From: Planctomycetia bacterium
GTDB taxonomy: Bacteria > Planctomycetota > Planctomycetia > Pirellulales > UBA1268
DNA: 32,836 bases
Assembly: GCA_021414115.1 (NCBI GenBank)
Contig: JAIOPD010000113.1
Coordinates: 1 to 32,836, forward strand
Reading direction: 5' to 3'
Shown: one piece after another, positions 24,204-32,282 of the stretch
How positions within the stretch are numbered: the stretch's first letter is position 1
Layout of the letters: each line of letters opens with the position of its first letter
Made by a program: the position numbers and the translations under genes
The notes under the pieces: generated by a model
What the model saw: only the letters and a program-made list of their open reading frames with translations
What the model was told of the DNA's origin: nothing
Databases searched by the model: none

Positions 24204-25333
24204 CGGAGGATTGATTCGGGTGTCAACGCGTTGCTGCGGTCAATCCGCAGGAAGACCGCGGTGGCGGCGGCGAGAAACACGAAGGCAAGCCCCACGGCCA
24301 CGCTGGCCGGCACCACATTCTGCCACAAAGCCGTGGGCTCGCCCGTCGTCGCGAGTCCGGCGAGCCACAGGGGCCAGATGTGGACGACGTGATGGAGCAG
24401 GTAAATGGAGAGCGAATGTCGGCTCAGTGCCCCGGCCCAGTCGAGAAGACGAGGATGCCTGTCGTCCGCGCGGCCCGTCATGCGAAGATCGACGGTGCGA
24501 TGCAGAAAGGTGGCGGCGAGGATGGCACCACCGAGCGTGCCGAGCACATAGCTCGTCGACGCGGGGAACATCATCCACGCCTTGGGCGTGGTGACGAGGC
24601 CGGCCGGGAGCAGCGGTCGCACGAGGACCGTGGCTGCCGACGCCAGCACGAGCGCGGCCCCGATCAGGGCCGGCCGCGTCCGGCGGGAACCATCCGCGGC
24701 AGTGAAAATCAGCGGCGCCGCGAGAAACCCCGTCAGCGGAAAGAGAATCCAGGGAAAGAGCGGAAAGTATCCGGTCGCCAGGTAGCCGAGCACGACGTCG
24801 CCGAGCGTCAACTCATAGTCGAAATACCCGTTGCTCCAAAAGTCGGCGTAGCCGGCGATCAGCCGCAGCACCGGCGCAAGTGCGAGAATCACGCCGCAGG
24901 CGAGCAGCGGCACCACGGACGGCAGCCGCCGCACGAGGTCGAGGACGATCAACGAGGTGCCGATCAACGTGAGGATGTCCCAGTTGAAAATATCCTCGGG
25001 CAGCCAGACCAGGACGTTGAAAGCGAGTCCGAGCAGGATCAGAAACAGACCGCGGCGGACCGTGGCCTTGGAGGTGGCCTCGTCGTCGCGACCGCGGCGT
25101 TCTCGGGCATCGGCCCAGAGCCGATAGCTCACGCCCGACAGAAACGTGAACAGCGGTGCGGCAAACCCCGTGGGGAGCCACCAGTAGCGGTAGGCTCCCA
25201 GGAACGTGCCGCCATCGGACCCGTAGGTGCCGGAGAGGTTTTCTGCGAAGTGCACGATGACCATCAGCACGATGGCGACCGCCCGCAGGATGTCGATCGA
25301 CGGCTGCCGCGCCGCGGTGGTGGCCGGCTTCAT
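24188..25333 (-). CDS. Polytopic membrane acyltransferase-like protein (DUF1624/HGSNAT type)
   Basis: The 381-residue product starts at ATG 25333, overlapping the upstream stop as ATGA; the longer open frame upstream is an unrelated extension. RQPSIDILRAVAIVLMVIVHF in the first helix, followed by TGFAAPLFTFLSGVSYRLW, is typical of the DUF1624/heparan-alpha-glucosaminide N-acetyltransferase-like family. Some features also resemble acyltransferase family 3. About ten transmembrane segments are visible, with LSIYLLHHVVHIWPLW near the end. Such enzymes transfer acyl groups across the membrane to sugars or polysaccharides. The family's usual His in the first helix end appears as VHF. Tight overlap with both neighbours indicates co-translation. 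Substrate unknown. Confidence 0.82.
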   Translation of the reverse strand: MKPATTAARQPSIDILRAVAIVLMVIVHFAENLSGTYGSDGGTFLGAYRYWWLPTGFAAPLFTFLSGVSYRLWADARERRGRDDEATSKATVRRGLFLILLGLAFNVLVWLPEDIFNWDILTLIGTSLIVLDLVRRLPSVVPLLACGVILALAPVLRLIAGYADFWSNGYFDYELTLGDVVLGYLATGYFPLFPWILFPLTGFLAAPLIFTAADGSRRTRPALIGAALVLASAATVLVRPLLPAGLVTTPKAWMMFPASTSYVLGTLGGAILAATFLHRTVDLRMTGRADDRHPRLLDWAGALSRHSLSIYLLHHVVHIWPLWLAGLATTGEPTALWQNVVPASVAVGLAFVFLAAATAVFLRIDRSNALTPESILRWLCD

Positions 25334-26115
25334 GTCGCCCGCGCCGCGAGGAGGTCCACCGTCAGCAGAATCACTTCCGCGGCGAGGAGCACGATCAGCA
25401 CCCACTCGAGCGTGGCGTGCCGCCGCGACGTCGCGCACTCGCTGGCGCGGTCACCGCAACCGGTGTAGACCCGCTCGAGGAGGTCGGCCTGATCGACCGC
25501 CGACTCGAGCCGCTCGACGATCCGGGTGCGGTCGCGGAGCCGCTCGCCGAGCTGACCGCTCAGCGTTGGCGGCTGGGGGGCAGGCCGCTGCACGGCCGGC
25601 GCGAGCAGGGCAAGCCGCCGTCTCAGCGAGACCGACTGGCCGAATCTCGCGGCCAACTCGCCACGCCGCGGCAGCGACCGCTCGTCAAACTGGAAGGCCA
25701 GCGGAGCGTCGGCATCGACGTGGGCCAGCGTTTCGGCGACCCGTGATTCGATGTCGCGGAGCTCCGCGTCGTGGCCGGCGAACTCAACCACCGCCGCCCG
25801 CATCTGCGGCAGGCGATCAGCGGGACCGATGATGGCGGCCCGCCGCTGCGTCCAGACCACGTGCAGGCCGTAGAGCGGAACCACGGTCGGCGGGTGGGCG
25901 TCGCGGCCGGTCGCCCACGCGGTCGTCCGGGCCACGAGATCGGCCATCTCGGCATCGTGGGCCGCGACATCATCGGCGTCGGCCGCGTCCCGGGCGAGAA
26001 TCGCAAGCTCGAGCATTCCGGCGGCTCCGAGCGGAAGCCGCTCGATGACGGCGTCGGCAGGCAGACCCTCGGCCAGCATGGGCGGATCGGCGAGATCATG
26101 AGGAGTGGTGAGCAT
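25330..26115 (-). CDS. DUF155/RMD1-like protein with C-terminal membrane anchor
   Basis: The 261-residue protein starts at ATG 26115, preceded by AAGGGAA; the frame extends further upstream, but that part overlaps the amine oxidase gene. The N-terminal two-thirds is soluble: acidic, Ala-rich, with LEL-type strands, then GPADRLPQMRAAVVEF and a DAELRDIESRVAETL helix. The C-terminal third holds long helices (GERLRDRTRIVERLESAV) and ends in a single transmembrane helix, LEWVLIVLLAAEVILLTVDLL. The helical region followed by LEW-IVxLLxxEVxL at the extreme C-terminus is the layout of DUF155/RMD1 (YagE-like) proteins. The similarity is by pattern, not strong identity. The role is unknown. The gene sits 22 bases behind the oxidase and overlaps the acyltransferase. 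Confidence 0.6.
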   Translation of the reverse strand: MLTTPHDLADPPMLAEGLPADAVIERLPLGAAGMLELAILARDAADADDVAAHDAEMADLVARTTAWATGRDAHPPTVVPLYGLHVVWTQRRAAIIGPADRLPQMRAAVVEFAGHDAELRDIESRVAETLAHVDADAPLAFQFDERSLPRRGELAARFGQSVSLRRRLALLAPAVQRPAPQPPTLSGQLGERLRDRTRIVERLESAVDQADLLERVYTGCGDRASECATSRRHATLEWVLIVLLAAEVILLTVDLLAARAT

Positions 26116-26137
26116 GCGATTCCCTTTTCGGGCCCGG

Positions 26138-27508
26138 TCATTCGCCGCCGTGGGCCGCCAGCCACCCGGCCACGTGGGCTGCCGAGTCGAGCACGCCATT
26201 GAGCGTCGAGTCGAAGAGATAGTCTCCCACAACGAACAGATTTGGGTGCGCGACAGGCTCCGGCTGGTGACGCCTGTCGAGACTGCGGGGCCGCCAGCCA
26301 CCCGGCAGGCCGCTCACGGCGCCCGTCCAACGGTGCACACGGGCCTCGATGAGCCGCGAGCCGGCGTCGCCGAACGCCGCCGGCAGGCTGTCGAGCACCC
26401 GGGCGACGAGCGTCTCGTCATCGAGTGCGGCCATGGCCACGGCGGCCTCGCCTCCGAGCAGCCAGCCAAGTACGCCGTGCCGCGGGGAGGGTTCACGGGA
26501 CGACTCGTCGTAGAGGCAGCAACCGCCAAAGGCGTCGAGCATCGCGAAGGAGCCGTCGATGGAACCTCGCCAGAACGGCTCGTCGAAGAGTGCCGTGACA
26601 CGCAGGTAGTGGGCCGGATGATCATGTTCTTCGCAGTGTCGTTGCACTGCGGCGGCAAGTCGCCCCTTCTCGAAACCAACCCCGGCGAGATGCTGCAGCG
26701 GCAGGGCGAGCACCACGGCATCGAAGTCGGTCGCGCCGGTCTCGCCGCCTGCCTGCCAGGTGATGCGAAGCCGCTGCGTTTCACCGGTGCCGACGTGCGC
26801 GACCCGTGTGCCCAATCGCTTGGTGGCATCGATGCGGGAGACGAGCGCCTCAATTAGTCGATCGTTACCCCCTGCGATGGCGTAGAGACGCATGTAGGCG
26901 GGGTCGTTCATCAGATAGTTTTGCAGGCCGTACGACACGCTCGTGAGCGCGGGCTCGGTCGCGAGATCGCTGTGGATGAGCATCTCCACGTACCGCCGCA
27001 CCGCGGGGTGACGGATGCGAGCGAGCGTGTCGGTAAATGTCCCGGAGACGACGGGGAGTCGATCATCCGACAGGTAAAACTCCCGCGGCGTCATGCCGCT
27101 GCGGGAGCGGATGTCGAAGGCGAGCAACTCCCGCCGGGCCTCGGCCCCCAGCGACGCGGCGATGTCGTCGAGATTCGAGAGCGGCGTGCCGTCGATGATC
27201 AGCGACGTGCCGCCGAGCGGCGTGGTGGGGAGACCGAACTCGGCCACCAGGTCGCGAAGCGGATCCTCGCCGACCGGCGTGTAGTCATAGAGTTCGGCGG
27301 CCCCGGCCTCATATCGAACCGGTGCGGCGGCGAACGAGGGGGTGAGAATCTTGCCGCCGAGCCGGTCACTCGCCTCGAAGATCGTGGTTGTGATCGGGCG
27401 GCTCGCGGACCGCTGCAGAAACAAGGCGGTCAGCAGCCCGCCAGGACCGCCGCCGACGATGGCGACGCTCGATGCCTGTCCCGGCCGGTTCCCTGGCTGT
27501 GCAATCAC
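26138..27508 (-). CDS. FAD-dependent amine oxidase/desaturase-like oxidoreductase
   Basis: The 456-residue protein starts at a GTG at 27508. It has the Rossmann FAD-binding motif VAIVGGGPGG (residues 15-24), then FEASDRLGGKI (45-54), the second nucleotide-contact motif of the flavin amine oxidase/phytoene desaturase group. Near the C-terminus NLFVVGDYLFDSTLNGVLDSA is the FAD-binding fingerprint in which the flavin-contacting Gly-Asp is followed by a substrate-side helix. Relatives oxidise amines, protoporphyrinogen or carotenoids; none of these is indicated by context. There is no signal peptide. The DUF155-like gene follows 22 bases after its stop, and the small membrane-protein gene ends 45 bases before its start. 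Confidence 0.87.
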   Translation of the reverse strand: MIAQPGNRPGQASSVAIVGGGPGGLLTALFLQRSASRPITTTIFEASDRLGGKILTPSFAAAPVRYEAGAAELYDYTPVGEDPLRDLVAEFGLPTTPLGGTSLIIDGTPLSNLDDIAASLGAEARRELLAFDIRSRSGMTPREFYLSDDRLPVVSGTFTDTLARIRHPAVRRYVEMLIHSDLATEPALTSVSYGLQNYLMNDPAYMRLYAIAGGNDRLIEALVSRIDATKRLGTRVAHVGTGETQRLRITWQAGGETGATDFDAVVLALPLQHLAGVGFEKGRLAAAVQRHCEEHDHPAHYLRVTALFDEPFWRGSIDGSFAMLDAFGGCCLYDESSREPSPRHGVLGWLLGGEAAVAMAALDDETLVARVLDSLPAAFGDAGSRLIEARVHRWTGAVSGLPGGWRPRSLDRRHQPEPVAHPNLFVVGDYLFDSTLNGVLDSAAHVAGWLAAHGGE

Positions 27509-27553
27509 GATAGACGTTGAACGGTCAGGCCATCGCGGAGTTGCGGCCGGGCC

Positions 27554-27805
27554 TCACGCGGGGGGAGCCCAGAGATGAAGCGTGCGTTCGGTCGGCACCC
27601 CATAGCGAACCTCGATCGGCAACTCGGCCGGATCGGCGGCAGTTCCGTCGATGGGCTTCAAGGCCGTGACGGCCATGCGAGCGGTGTCGGCAAGTGGGCC
27701 GCGGTTGGCGAACCAGACCCAGCCGCTGAAGCCGATGATGGCGAGCACGGGCAGGATGGCATGCAGGGGATGCGGGCCCCAGAAGCCGGGGGTGGAGGAT
27801 CGCAT
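27554..27805 (-). CDS. Small single-pass membrane protein, unknown function
   Basis: This is an 83-residue product from the ATG at 27805, which has GGAAGAG at suitable spacing; the frame is open a little further upstream (ATG at 27853). After RSSTPGFWGPH comes one hydrophobic segment (HAILPVLAIIGFSGWVWFA, about residues 14-32). A polar tail then includes DTARMAVTALKPIDG and ends YGVPTERTLHLWAPPA. I recognise no family. Placement between adenine deaminase and the amine oxidase, in the same orientation and with normal spacing, supports it as a real gene. Confidence 0.6.
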   Translation of the reverse strand: MRSSTPGFWGPHPLHAILPVLAIIGFSGWVWFANRGPLADTARMAVTALKPIDGTAADPAELPIEVRYGVPTERTLHLWAPPA

Positions 27806-27928
27806 GAGAAAACTCTTCCAGAGGAGGGTTGGACGTGCCTGACGTGGCCACACTCAAGAATGTACCCGCGCCTACAGAGCGGCGTCGCCCGTCGACACTG
27901 CCGGTCACGCGGCCTGTACGGCCCCGGA

Positions 27929-29596
27929 TCAGTCGAAAAGCTCCACGGGGCGGAAGGCCTCGACGTCAAAGAGCCCCTGCGGCCCGAGCTTGAGCGCGGG
28001 GATCACGAGCAACGCCATGAAGGCGAGCGTCATGGAGGGGGCGGCGAGCCGTGACCCAAGGGCCTTGGCCCGCCGATCGATCTCGGCGTAGGCGGCGGCC
28101 ACTTCGGCGCCTGGGCGGTCGGACATCAGGCCCGCGATCGGCAGCGGCAGGATGGCGTCGTCCCCACCGCCAACGACCGACAGGCCCCCCTTGGCCGCGA
28201 TCACGAGGTTCACCGCGCGGGCCAGATCGGCGTCGCTGGTGCCGACCGCCACGATGTTGTGGGAGTCGTGCGACACGCTCGATGCGATCGCACCCGCTGT
28301 CAGCCCGAAGTTCCGCACGAGCGCCACGGCCGGCGGTCGGTCGTCGTATCGGTCCACGATCGCGATCTTGAGCACGTCGTCGGCGGGATTGGCCTTCAGG
28401 AAGCCATCGACGATATGCGGCCGGGTGCGGAGCGAGCCGGTCACCAGTTGGCCGTCGAGGGCCTCGATCACCCGCACCATCCGGGCGGCATCGGCCGGAG
28501 CGACACGGATCTCGAAATCGGCCGGCCGCTTTGGAGTGGCCGCGAACTGGTTGGGCCGAGCCGATTCGAGTCGGGGCCATGTCGTCACGCCGTCCACCGC
28601 GGCCAGCACGCCATCGACGAACACCCGACGGATCCCCAGGCCAGCCAGATCGTTCACTTCGAGAAAGTCGGCGGGATCGCCCACTTGCAGGAGCCCCACG
28701 TCGAGGCCGTAGTGTCGCACCGGGTTGACCGTCGCCGCCTGGAGCACGTCGAAGAGATCGCTCCCACGAGCGACGGCCCGGCGGACGAGCTGGTCGATGT
28801 GGCCGACGACGAGCTGGTCGGGATGCTTGTCGTCGCTGCAGAGCATGCAGTGCTCGGGGTGGGTGTCGATGAGGCTCGCCAGCGCGTCGAAGTTGCGGGC
28901 CGCCGACCCTTCACGGATCAGGATCTTCATGCCGAGGGCGATCTTGCCGAGCGCCTCGTCGAGTGCGAAGCACTCGTGGTCGGTGGAGATGCCGGCCGCG
29001 GCGTAACTGGCCGCTGCGGCGCCGCGGAGCCCGGGCGCGTGACCGTCGATCGGCTTGCCGCGTGCCTGCGCCGCGGCGAGTTTGGCAAGCACCTGCGGAT
29101 CCCCGGCGATCACGCCGGGATAGTTCATCATTTCCGAGAGGTAGCCGATGTCTGGCCTGTCGAGTAGCGACGCGACACCGGCCGCGTCGATCGTCGCCCC
29201 CGCGTGATCGAAGATTGTCGCCGGCACGCACGACGGCGCCCCGAAGTGAAACTTGAAGGGCGAGCGCCGGGCGTCGTCGAGCATGTATTCCACACCGGGG
29301 ATGCCGAGCACGTTGGCGATCTCATGGGGGTCGGAGACGGTGGCCACCGTGCCGTGGGCGACGGCCAGCCGCGCAAACTCCGCGGGCGGCAGGAGCGAAC
29401 TCTCGACATGCACGTGGGCATCGACGAAGCCCGGGAGAAGCCAGGTGGCATGCGGCCGGGGATCGTCCGAGATCGCCTCGATCCGTCCGGCGGCGATGGT
29501 GAGCGTGGCCGGCCGGATGCGACGGGCGACGGGATCGACGAGGTTAGCCGAGATCTTCCCCGGAGCGGCATGCGGCTGCGGCGCGGCGTCGTGCAT
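27929..29596 (-). CDS. ade: Adenine deaminase
   Basis: The 555-residue enzyme of the adenine deaminase family (amidohydrolase superfamily) converts adenine to hypoxanthine and ammonia. It shows the first metal site FVDAHVHVESSLL (His61, His63, Glu65), then SDPHEIANVLG, DGHAPGL, ISTDHECF, CSDDKHPD and VNPVRHYGLDVG. The C-terminal family-specific domain holds VSHDSHNIVAVG and GGLSVVGGG. Length and motif order are normal, and there is no sign of damage. The ATG at 29596 has AGGAT upstream. The next gene in the same direction begins about 124 bases after its stop, so it may head or stand apart from the downstream cluster. On the other side the FabZ-like gene diverges, with starts about 100 bases apart. 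Confidence 0.95.
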   Translation of the reverse strand: MHDAAPQPHAAPGKISANLVDPVARRIRPATLTIAAGRIEAISDDPRPHATWLLPGFVDAHVHVESSLLPPAEFARLAVAHGTVATVSDPHEIANVLGIPGVEYMLDDARRSPFKFHFGAPSCVPATIFDHAGATIDAAGVASLLDRPDIGYLSEMMNYPGVIAGDPQVLAKLAAAQARGKPIDGHAPGLRGAAAASYAAAGISTDHECFALDEALGKIALGMKILIREGSAARNFDALASLIDTHPEHCMLCSDDKHPDQLVVGHIDQLVRRAVARGSDLFDVLQAATVNPVRHYGLDVGLLQVGDPADFLEVNDLAGLGIRRVFVDGVLAAVDGVTTWPRLESARPNQFAATPKRPADFEIRVAPADAARMVRVIEALDGQLVTGSLRTRPHIVDGFLKANPADDVLKIAIVDRYDDRPPAVALVRNFGLTAGAIASSVSHDSHNIVAVGTSDADLARAVNLVIAAKGGLSVVGGGDDAILPLPIAGLMSDRPGAEVAAAYAEIDRRAKALGSRLAAPSMTLAFMALLVIPALKLGPQGLFDVEAFRPVELFD

Positions 29597-29697
29597 GCCG
29601 GCATCCTACCCAAACCTCGAGCGACGTTGGCCTCCGCACCGACTTGTGCCACACTTGGCACCCGACGCTCGGCCGGCCGGCCGGCAGGAGTGATGCG

Positions 29698-30213
29698 ATG
29701 CGCTGGTTTTGGATCGACCGCTTCGAGGAGTTTCGCCGTTGCCGCGACGCGACGGCGATCAAGGCCGTGACGCTGGCCGAGGAGCATCTCCACGACCATT
29801 TCCCCGGCCTGCCCGTGATGCCCAACTCGCTCGTGCTCGAAGGGATGGCCCAGACGGCCGGCCTGCTCGTCGTCGATGCGATCGACTACGGAAGGCAGGT
29901 CGTGCTCGCCAAGGTGTCGAAGTCGGAGTTCTTCTTCGACGCGATGCCGGGCGACGTGCTCCGGTATCGCGTCGAGATTCTCGAACTCAACGAATCGGGC
30001 TCGATGGCCAAGGCCACGAGCATGGTGGGAGATCGGCTGCAGGCCGAAGCGGAGCTGGTCTTCGGGCATCTCGTTCAGGGCGACATGGTGCCGAAGCTGA
30101 TGTCGCGCACGGAACTGATGACGTGGTATGACAACCTCCACGTCTTCGAGGTGGCTGTCGATCTCGACGGCAGTCGCGTGCCCTACGACCGGGTCCCGCC
30201 CGAGGTGTCGTGA
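29698..30213 (+). CDS. FabZ-like 3-hydroxyacyl-ACP dehydratase (hotdog fold)
   Basis: The 171-residue protein starts at ATG 29698, which has AGGAG at good spacing. It carries the FabZ core HDHFPGLPVMPNSLVLEGMAQ, with the catalytic His34 and Glu48 in the expected positions, followed by AGLLVVDA and VLAKVSKSEFF. FabZ enzymes dehydrate 3-hydroxyacyl-ACP in fatty-acid elongation. The C-terminal third (about residues 110-171, with LVFGHLVQGDMVPKLMSR and LHVFEVAVDLD) is longer than in housekeeping FabZ, so this may be a secondary-lipid or paralogous dehydratase. It overlaps the lipid kinase gene by four bases (GTGA), which suggests co-translation and a shared role in lipid metabolism. Confidence 0.87.
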   Translation: MRWFWIDRFEEFRRCRDATAIKAVTLAEEHLHDHFPGLPVMPNSLVLEGMAQTAGLLVVDAIDYGRQVVLAKVSKSEFFFDAMPGDVLRYRVEILELNESGSMAKATSMVGDRLQAEAELVFGHLVQGDMVPKLMSRTELMTWYDNLHVFEVAVDLDGSRVPYDRVPPEVS

Positions 30214-31118
30214 GCCGGATGCGCATCCGCCTGATTCTCAACGGCAAGAAGGCCGACCGGTCCGACGTCCGCGATGCCGTGCGCGCCGTCCGGGCGGAGG
30301 GGCATCCCGTCGAGGTTCGTGTCACCTGGGAACATGGAGATGCCCAGCGGCTCGTGGCGGAGGCTGCCCGCGATGGCATCGAGCGGGTGATCGCCGGCGG
30401 CGGTGACGGCAGTGTGAACGAGATCGCCAACGGGCTGATGGCGGTCGAAGCTGTCCGTCGTCCGGTCATGGGCATCCTGCCGCTCGGCACGGCCAACGAT
30501 TTTGCGACGGCCTGCCGTGTGCCGGGCGATGCCCTTGCCGCGCTGCGGCTCGCGGCGACGGGAGAACCGGGCCCAGTCGACCTTGGCCGCTGCAACGACG
30601 CCTTCTTCGCCAACATCGCCTGCGGCGGATTCGGGGCCGCCGTGACGGCCGAGACTCCGGTGGAGTTGAAAAACTTCCTGGGCGGTGGCGCCTACACGAT
30701 CATGGGGCTGGTGAAGGCGGTGAACTTCCGGCCCTACGCATGCTCGATTACCACGCCGGCAGGGGTGATGCAGGGGAGCGTCATCGTCGGGGCGATCTGC
30801 AACGGTCGGCAGGCGGGCGGTGGCCAGCTGCTCGCCCCCGAGGCCTACATCGACGACGGCCTGCTCGACCTCGTGTTTCTGCGGCCCTTCCCCGTCAACG
30901 CGGCGCCTCTCGTGGCGGCTGAGATCGCGTCACGCAACGAGCACGGCGATTACGTCGTGCGAATGCGGGTGCCGTGGGTGGAGGTCGCTGCTCCGGACGC
31001 GATCCCGCTGAATCTCGACGGTGAGCCGACCAGCGGCACCCGCTTTCGCTTCTCGGCGGACCCGAACTGCGTGCGGATGGTGCTGCCGCCGGCATGCCCC
31101 TGCCTGCGTGGCGGCTGA
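30210..31118 (+). CDS. yegS: YegS/diacylglycerol kinase-family lipid kinase
   Basis: The 302-residue protein has the DAGK catalytic signature: IAGGGDGSVNEIANGL (about 61-76) and ILPLGTANDFA (89-99), followed by the beta-sandwich domain with DLGRCND, FFANIACGGFGA and the late AYIDDGLLDLVF and LNLDGEP motifs. This is the arrangement of bacterial YegS-type kinases, which phosphorylate phosphatidylglycerol, diacylglycerol or related lipids. The start is GTG 30210, overlapping the FabZ-like stop; ATG 30219 is an alternative. The gene symbol follows family resemblance and does not prove orthology. It ends 14 bases before the 3' end of the tRNA gene on the other strand. Confidence 0.92.
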   Translation: MSRMRIRLILNGKKADRSDVRDAVRAVRAEGHPVEVRVTWEHGDAQRLVAEAARDGIERVIAGGGDGSVNEIANGLMAVEAVRRPVMGILPLGTANDFATACRVPGDALAALRLAATGEPGPVDLGRCNDAFFANIACGGFGAAVTAETPVELKNFLGGGAYTIMGLVKAVNFRPYACSITTPAGVMQGSVIVGAICNGRQAGGGQLLAPEAYIDDGLLDLVFLRPFPVNAAPLVAAEIASRNEHGDYVVRMRVPWVEVAAPDAIPLNLDGEPTSGTRFRFSADPNCVRMVLPPACPCLRGG

Positions 31119-31131
31119 ACCAAACTCAAAG

Positions 31132-31213
31132 CGGAGGGCATGGGACTCGAACCCACAACTCCTTTCGGAGCACCACATTTCCAGTGTGGCCGCTAGCCAT
31201 TCGCTTACCCTCC
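31132..31213 (-). tRNA. tRNA-Ser (anticodon GGA)
   Basis: Read on the minus strand from 31213, the acceptor GGAGGGT pairs with GCCCTCC. The anticodon arm is CCACA-CTGGAAA-TGTGG, with anticodon GGA. A long variable arm, GCTCC-GAAA-GGAGT, marks a class II tRNA. The T arm is GTGGG-TTCGAGT-CCCAT. The discriminator base is G, as expected for serine. No CCA is encoded. The length of 82 nt is slightly short for tRNA-Ser. Confidence 0.93.
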
Positions 31214-31270
31214 ACAAGTCACTGATTCTGTTGGACTTAAGGAACTCGAACCGAGGGTCGCGACTCGCCT

Positions 31271-31329
31271 GATCTAACGCCGATCTAACAGATTTTCGCA
31301 ACTTTTCCCGACTTGAGCCCTGATCTAAC
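31271..31329 (+). repeat. Three direct GATCTAAC repeats near the tRNA
   Basis: GATCTAAC occurs at 31271-31278, 31282-31289 and 31322-31329. The first two are spaced by 11 bases, one helical turn. The third is in the loop of a small hairpin (CCCTG-ATCTAA-CAGGG). They lie 58-116 bases from the tRNA 5' end. Short direct repeats beside a tRNA can be arm-type recombinase sites, but no integrase is visible, so this is only a possibility. Confidence 0.45.
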
Positions 31330-31504
31330 AGGGGTGACGACCGCGGCCTCGTGCATCCTGCCGCCGCGGACTTGGGGACCAATATAGCCGCCGGCTGCGG
31401 GGCAGTCGACGGCCCCTGAGCAGCTGGTCCCAGAAAACCCCCGGGCGTCCGTCCGCCCGCTCTGTGGCCGTTGGCCCCGACCGCCGGCTACCGCGGTGCA
31501 CAGG

Positions 31505-31867
31505 CTACCGGGGCATGGGCTTCCGTCGCTTCGGTCCCAGCATCTCGTCCAGCCGCTTTATGGCCGCGTCGATTTGTGCCTTCCGCATGGCTCGGTAGGC
31601 CGCCTCCGTCTTGGACAACGTCTCCGCACGGGGAGCAGGCGGTTCGGCTGGCTGATTCGACCGGTTGATGAAGCGTTCGATGGCCGGGATCGTGACGTAC
31701 CGTCGCCCACCGATGCAGACGCTTTCGAGCCGCACACCCCGACAGCCCTTTGCACACCACCGCCAAACGGTCGCCAGAGCCGGCCGTTTCCCCGTGACAT
31801 CGCCGAGATATTTGCAGGCGTCCTTGAGACTGATTGGCCGCTCGTATTCAAGTTGCGTTAAGTGCAT
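31505..31867 (-). CDS. DUF1580 family DNA-binding-like protein
   Basis: The 120-residue protein starts at ATG 31867, behind a strong GGGGAGGAAA. The N-terminal half (ISLKDACKYLGDVTGKRPAL, ATVWRWCAKGCRGVRLE, IGGRRYVTIPAIERFI) matches DUF1580, a small planctomycete-rich family that looks like an excisionase/MerR-type winged helix. The remainder (PAEPPAPRAETLSKTEAAYRA, then LDEMLGPKRRKP) is a polar, basic linker and tail. DUF1580 genes are often found among mobile-element or phage-like genes, which fits the neighbouring tRNA and HTH gene. No regulatory target can be named. Confidence 0.8.
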   Translation of the reverse strand: MHLTQLEYERPISLKDACKYLGDVTGKRPALATVWRWCAKGCRGVRLESVCIGGRRYVTIPAIERFINRSNQPAEPPAPRAETLSKTEAAYRAMRKAQIDAAIKRLDEMLGPKRRKPMPR

Positions 31868-32282
31868 TGCGATTTCCTCCCCATAAGCCTACGTCACTCG
31901 CGTCCGCGTTGAACGCGACTTCGCATATGTGTATCCGAGACTGCCCACAGCCGCCGACCTCGGCACAAACACACGAAGTGGACTTCCGTGCGTCTAGAGT
32001 CGGGTTAGCAGTAAGACTTGCCCGGATAGATCTAGTAGCCCAGCGATAACGGTTGGGCTCTCCACTGCACACCACCGGCATGTGTGGCGGCAGCCACATC
32101 CTCAGCCAAGCCAAGTCGCCGGAAAAGCATCGGCGGCCTTCCCTAAGGGCATCCGGCCAAATCCCTTACTGCCACGCTAACGCTGCAGCAATTACAGCTA
32201 TCTGTAGCGAGACACACTGTGAGCGTGCTGCAGGCAGACGTCGGTGGCTGTGACAGCGCCCCCACCCAGACGAGATAACGCA
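31868..32282. other. Non-coding stretch between two HTH genes
   Basis: No gene is supported. Open frames here are short, overlap on both strands and lack ribosome binding sites or motifs. One hairpin is seen, TGTGGC-GGCA-GCCACA (32083-32098), which lies downstream of the leftward gene at 32283 but has no T-tract. Confidence 0.5.

Noticed and set aside
22725-25468. Two long + strand open frames (555 and 362 codons) opposite the MFS and acyltransferase genes
   Set aside because: Both are antisense shadows of polytopic membrane proteins with recognisable signatures and have no motifs of their own.
31239-31262. A second partial tRNA (AACTCGAACC) next to tRNA-Ser
   Set aside because: Only the T-loop-like decamer resembles a tRNA; no acceptor or anticodon arm can be built around it.
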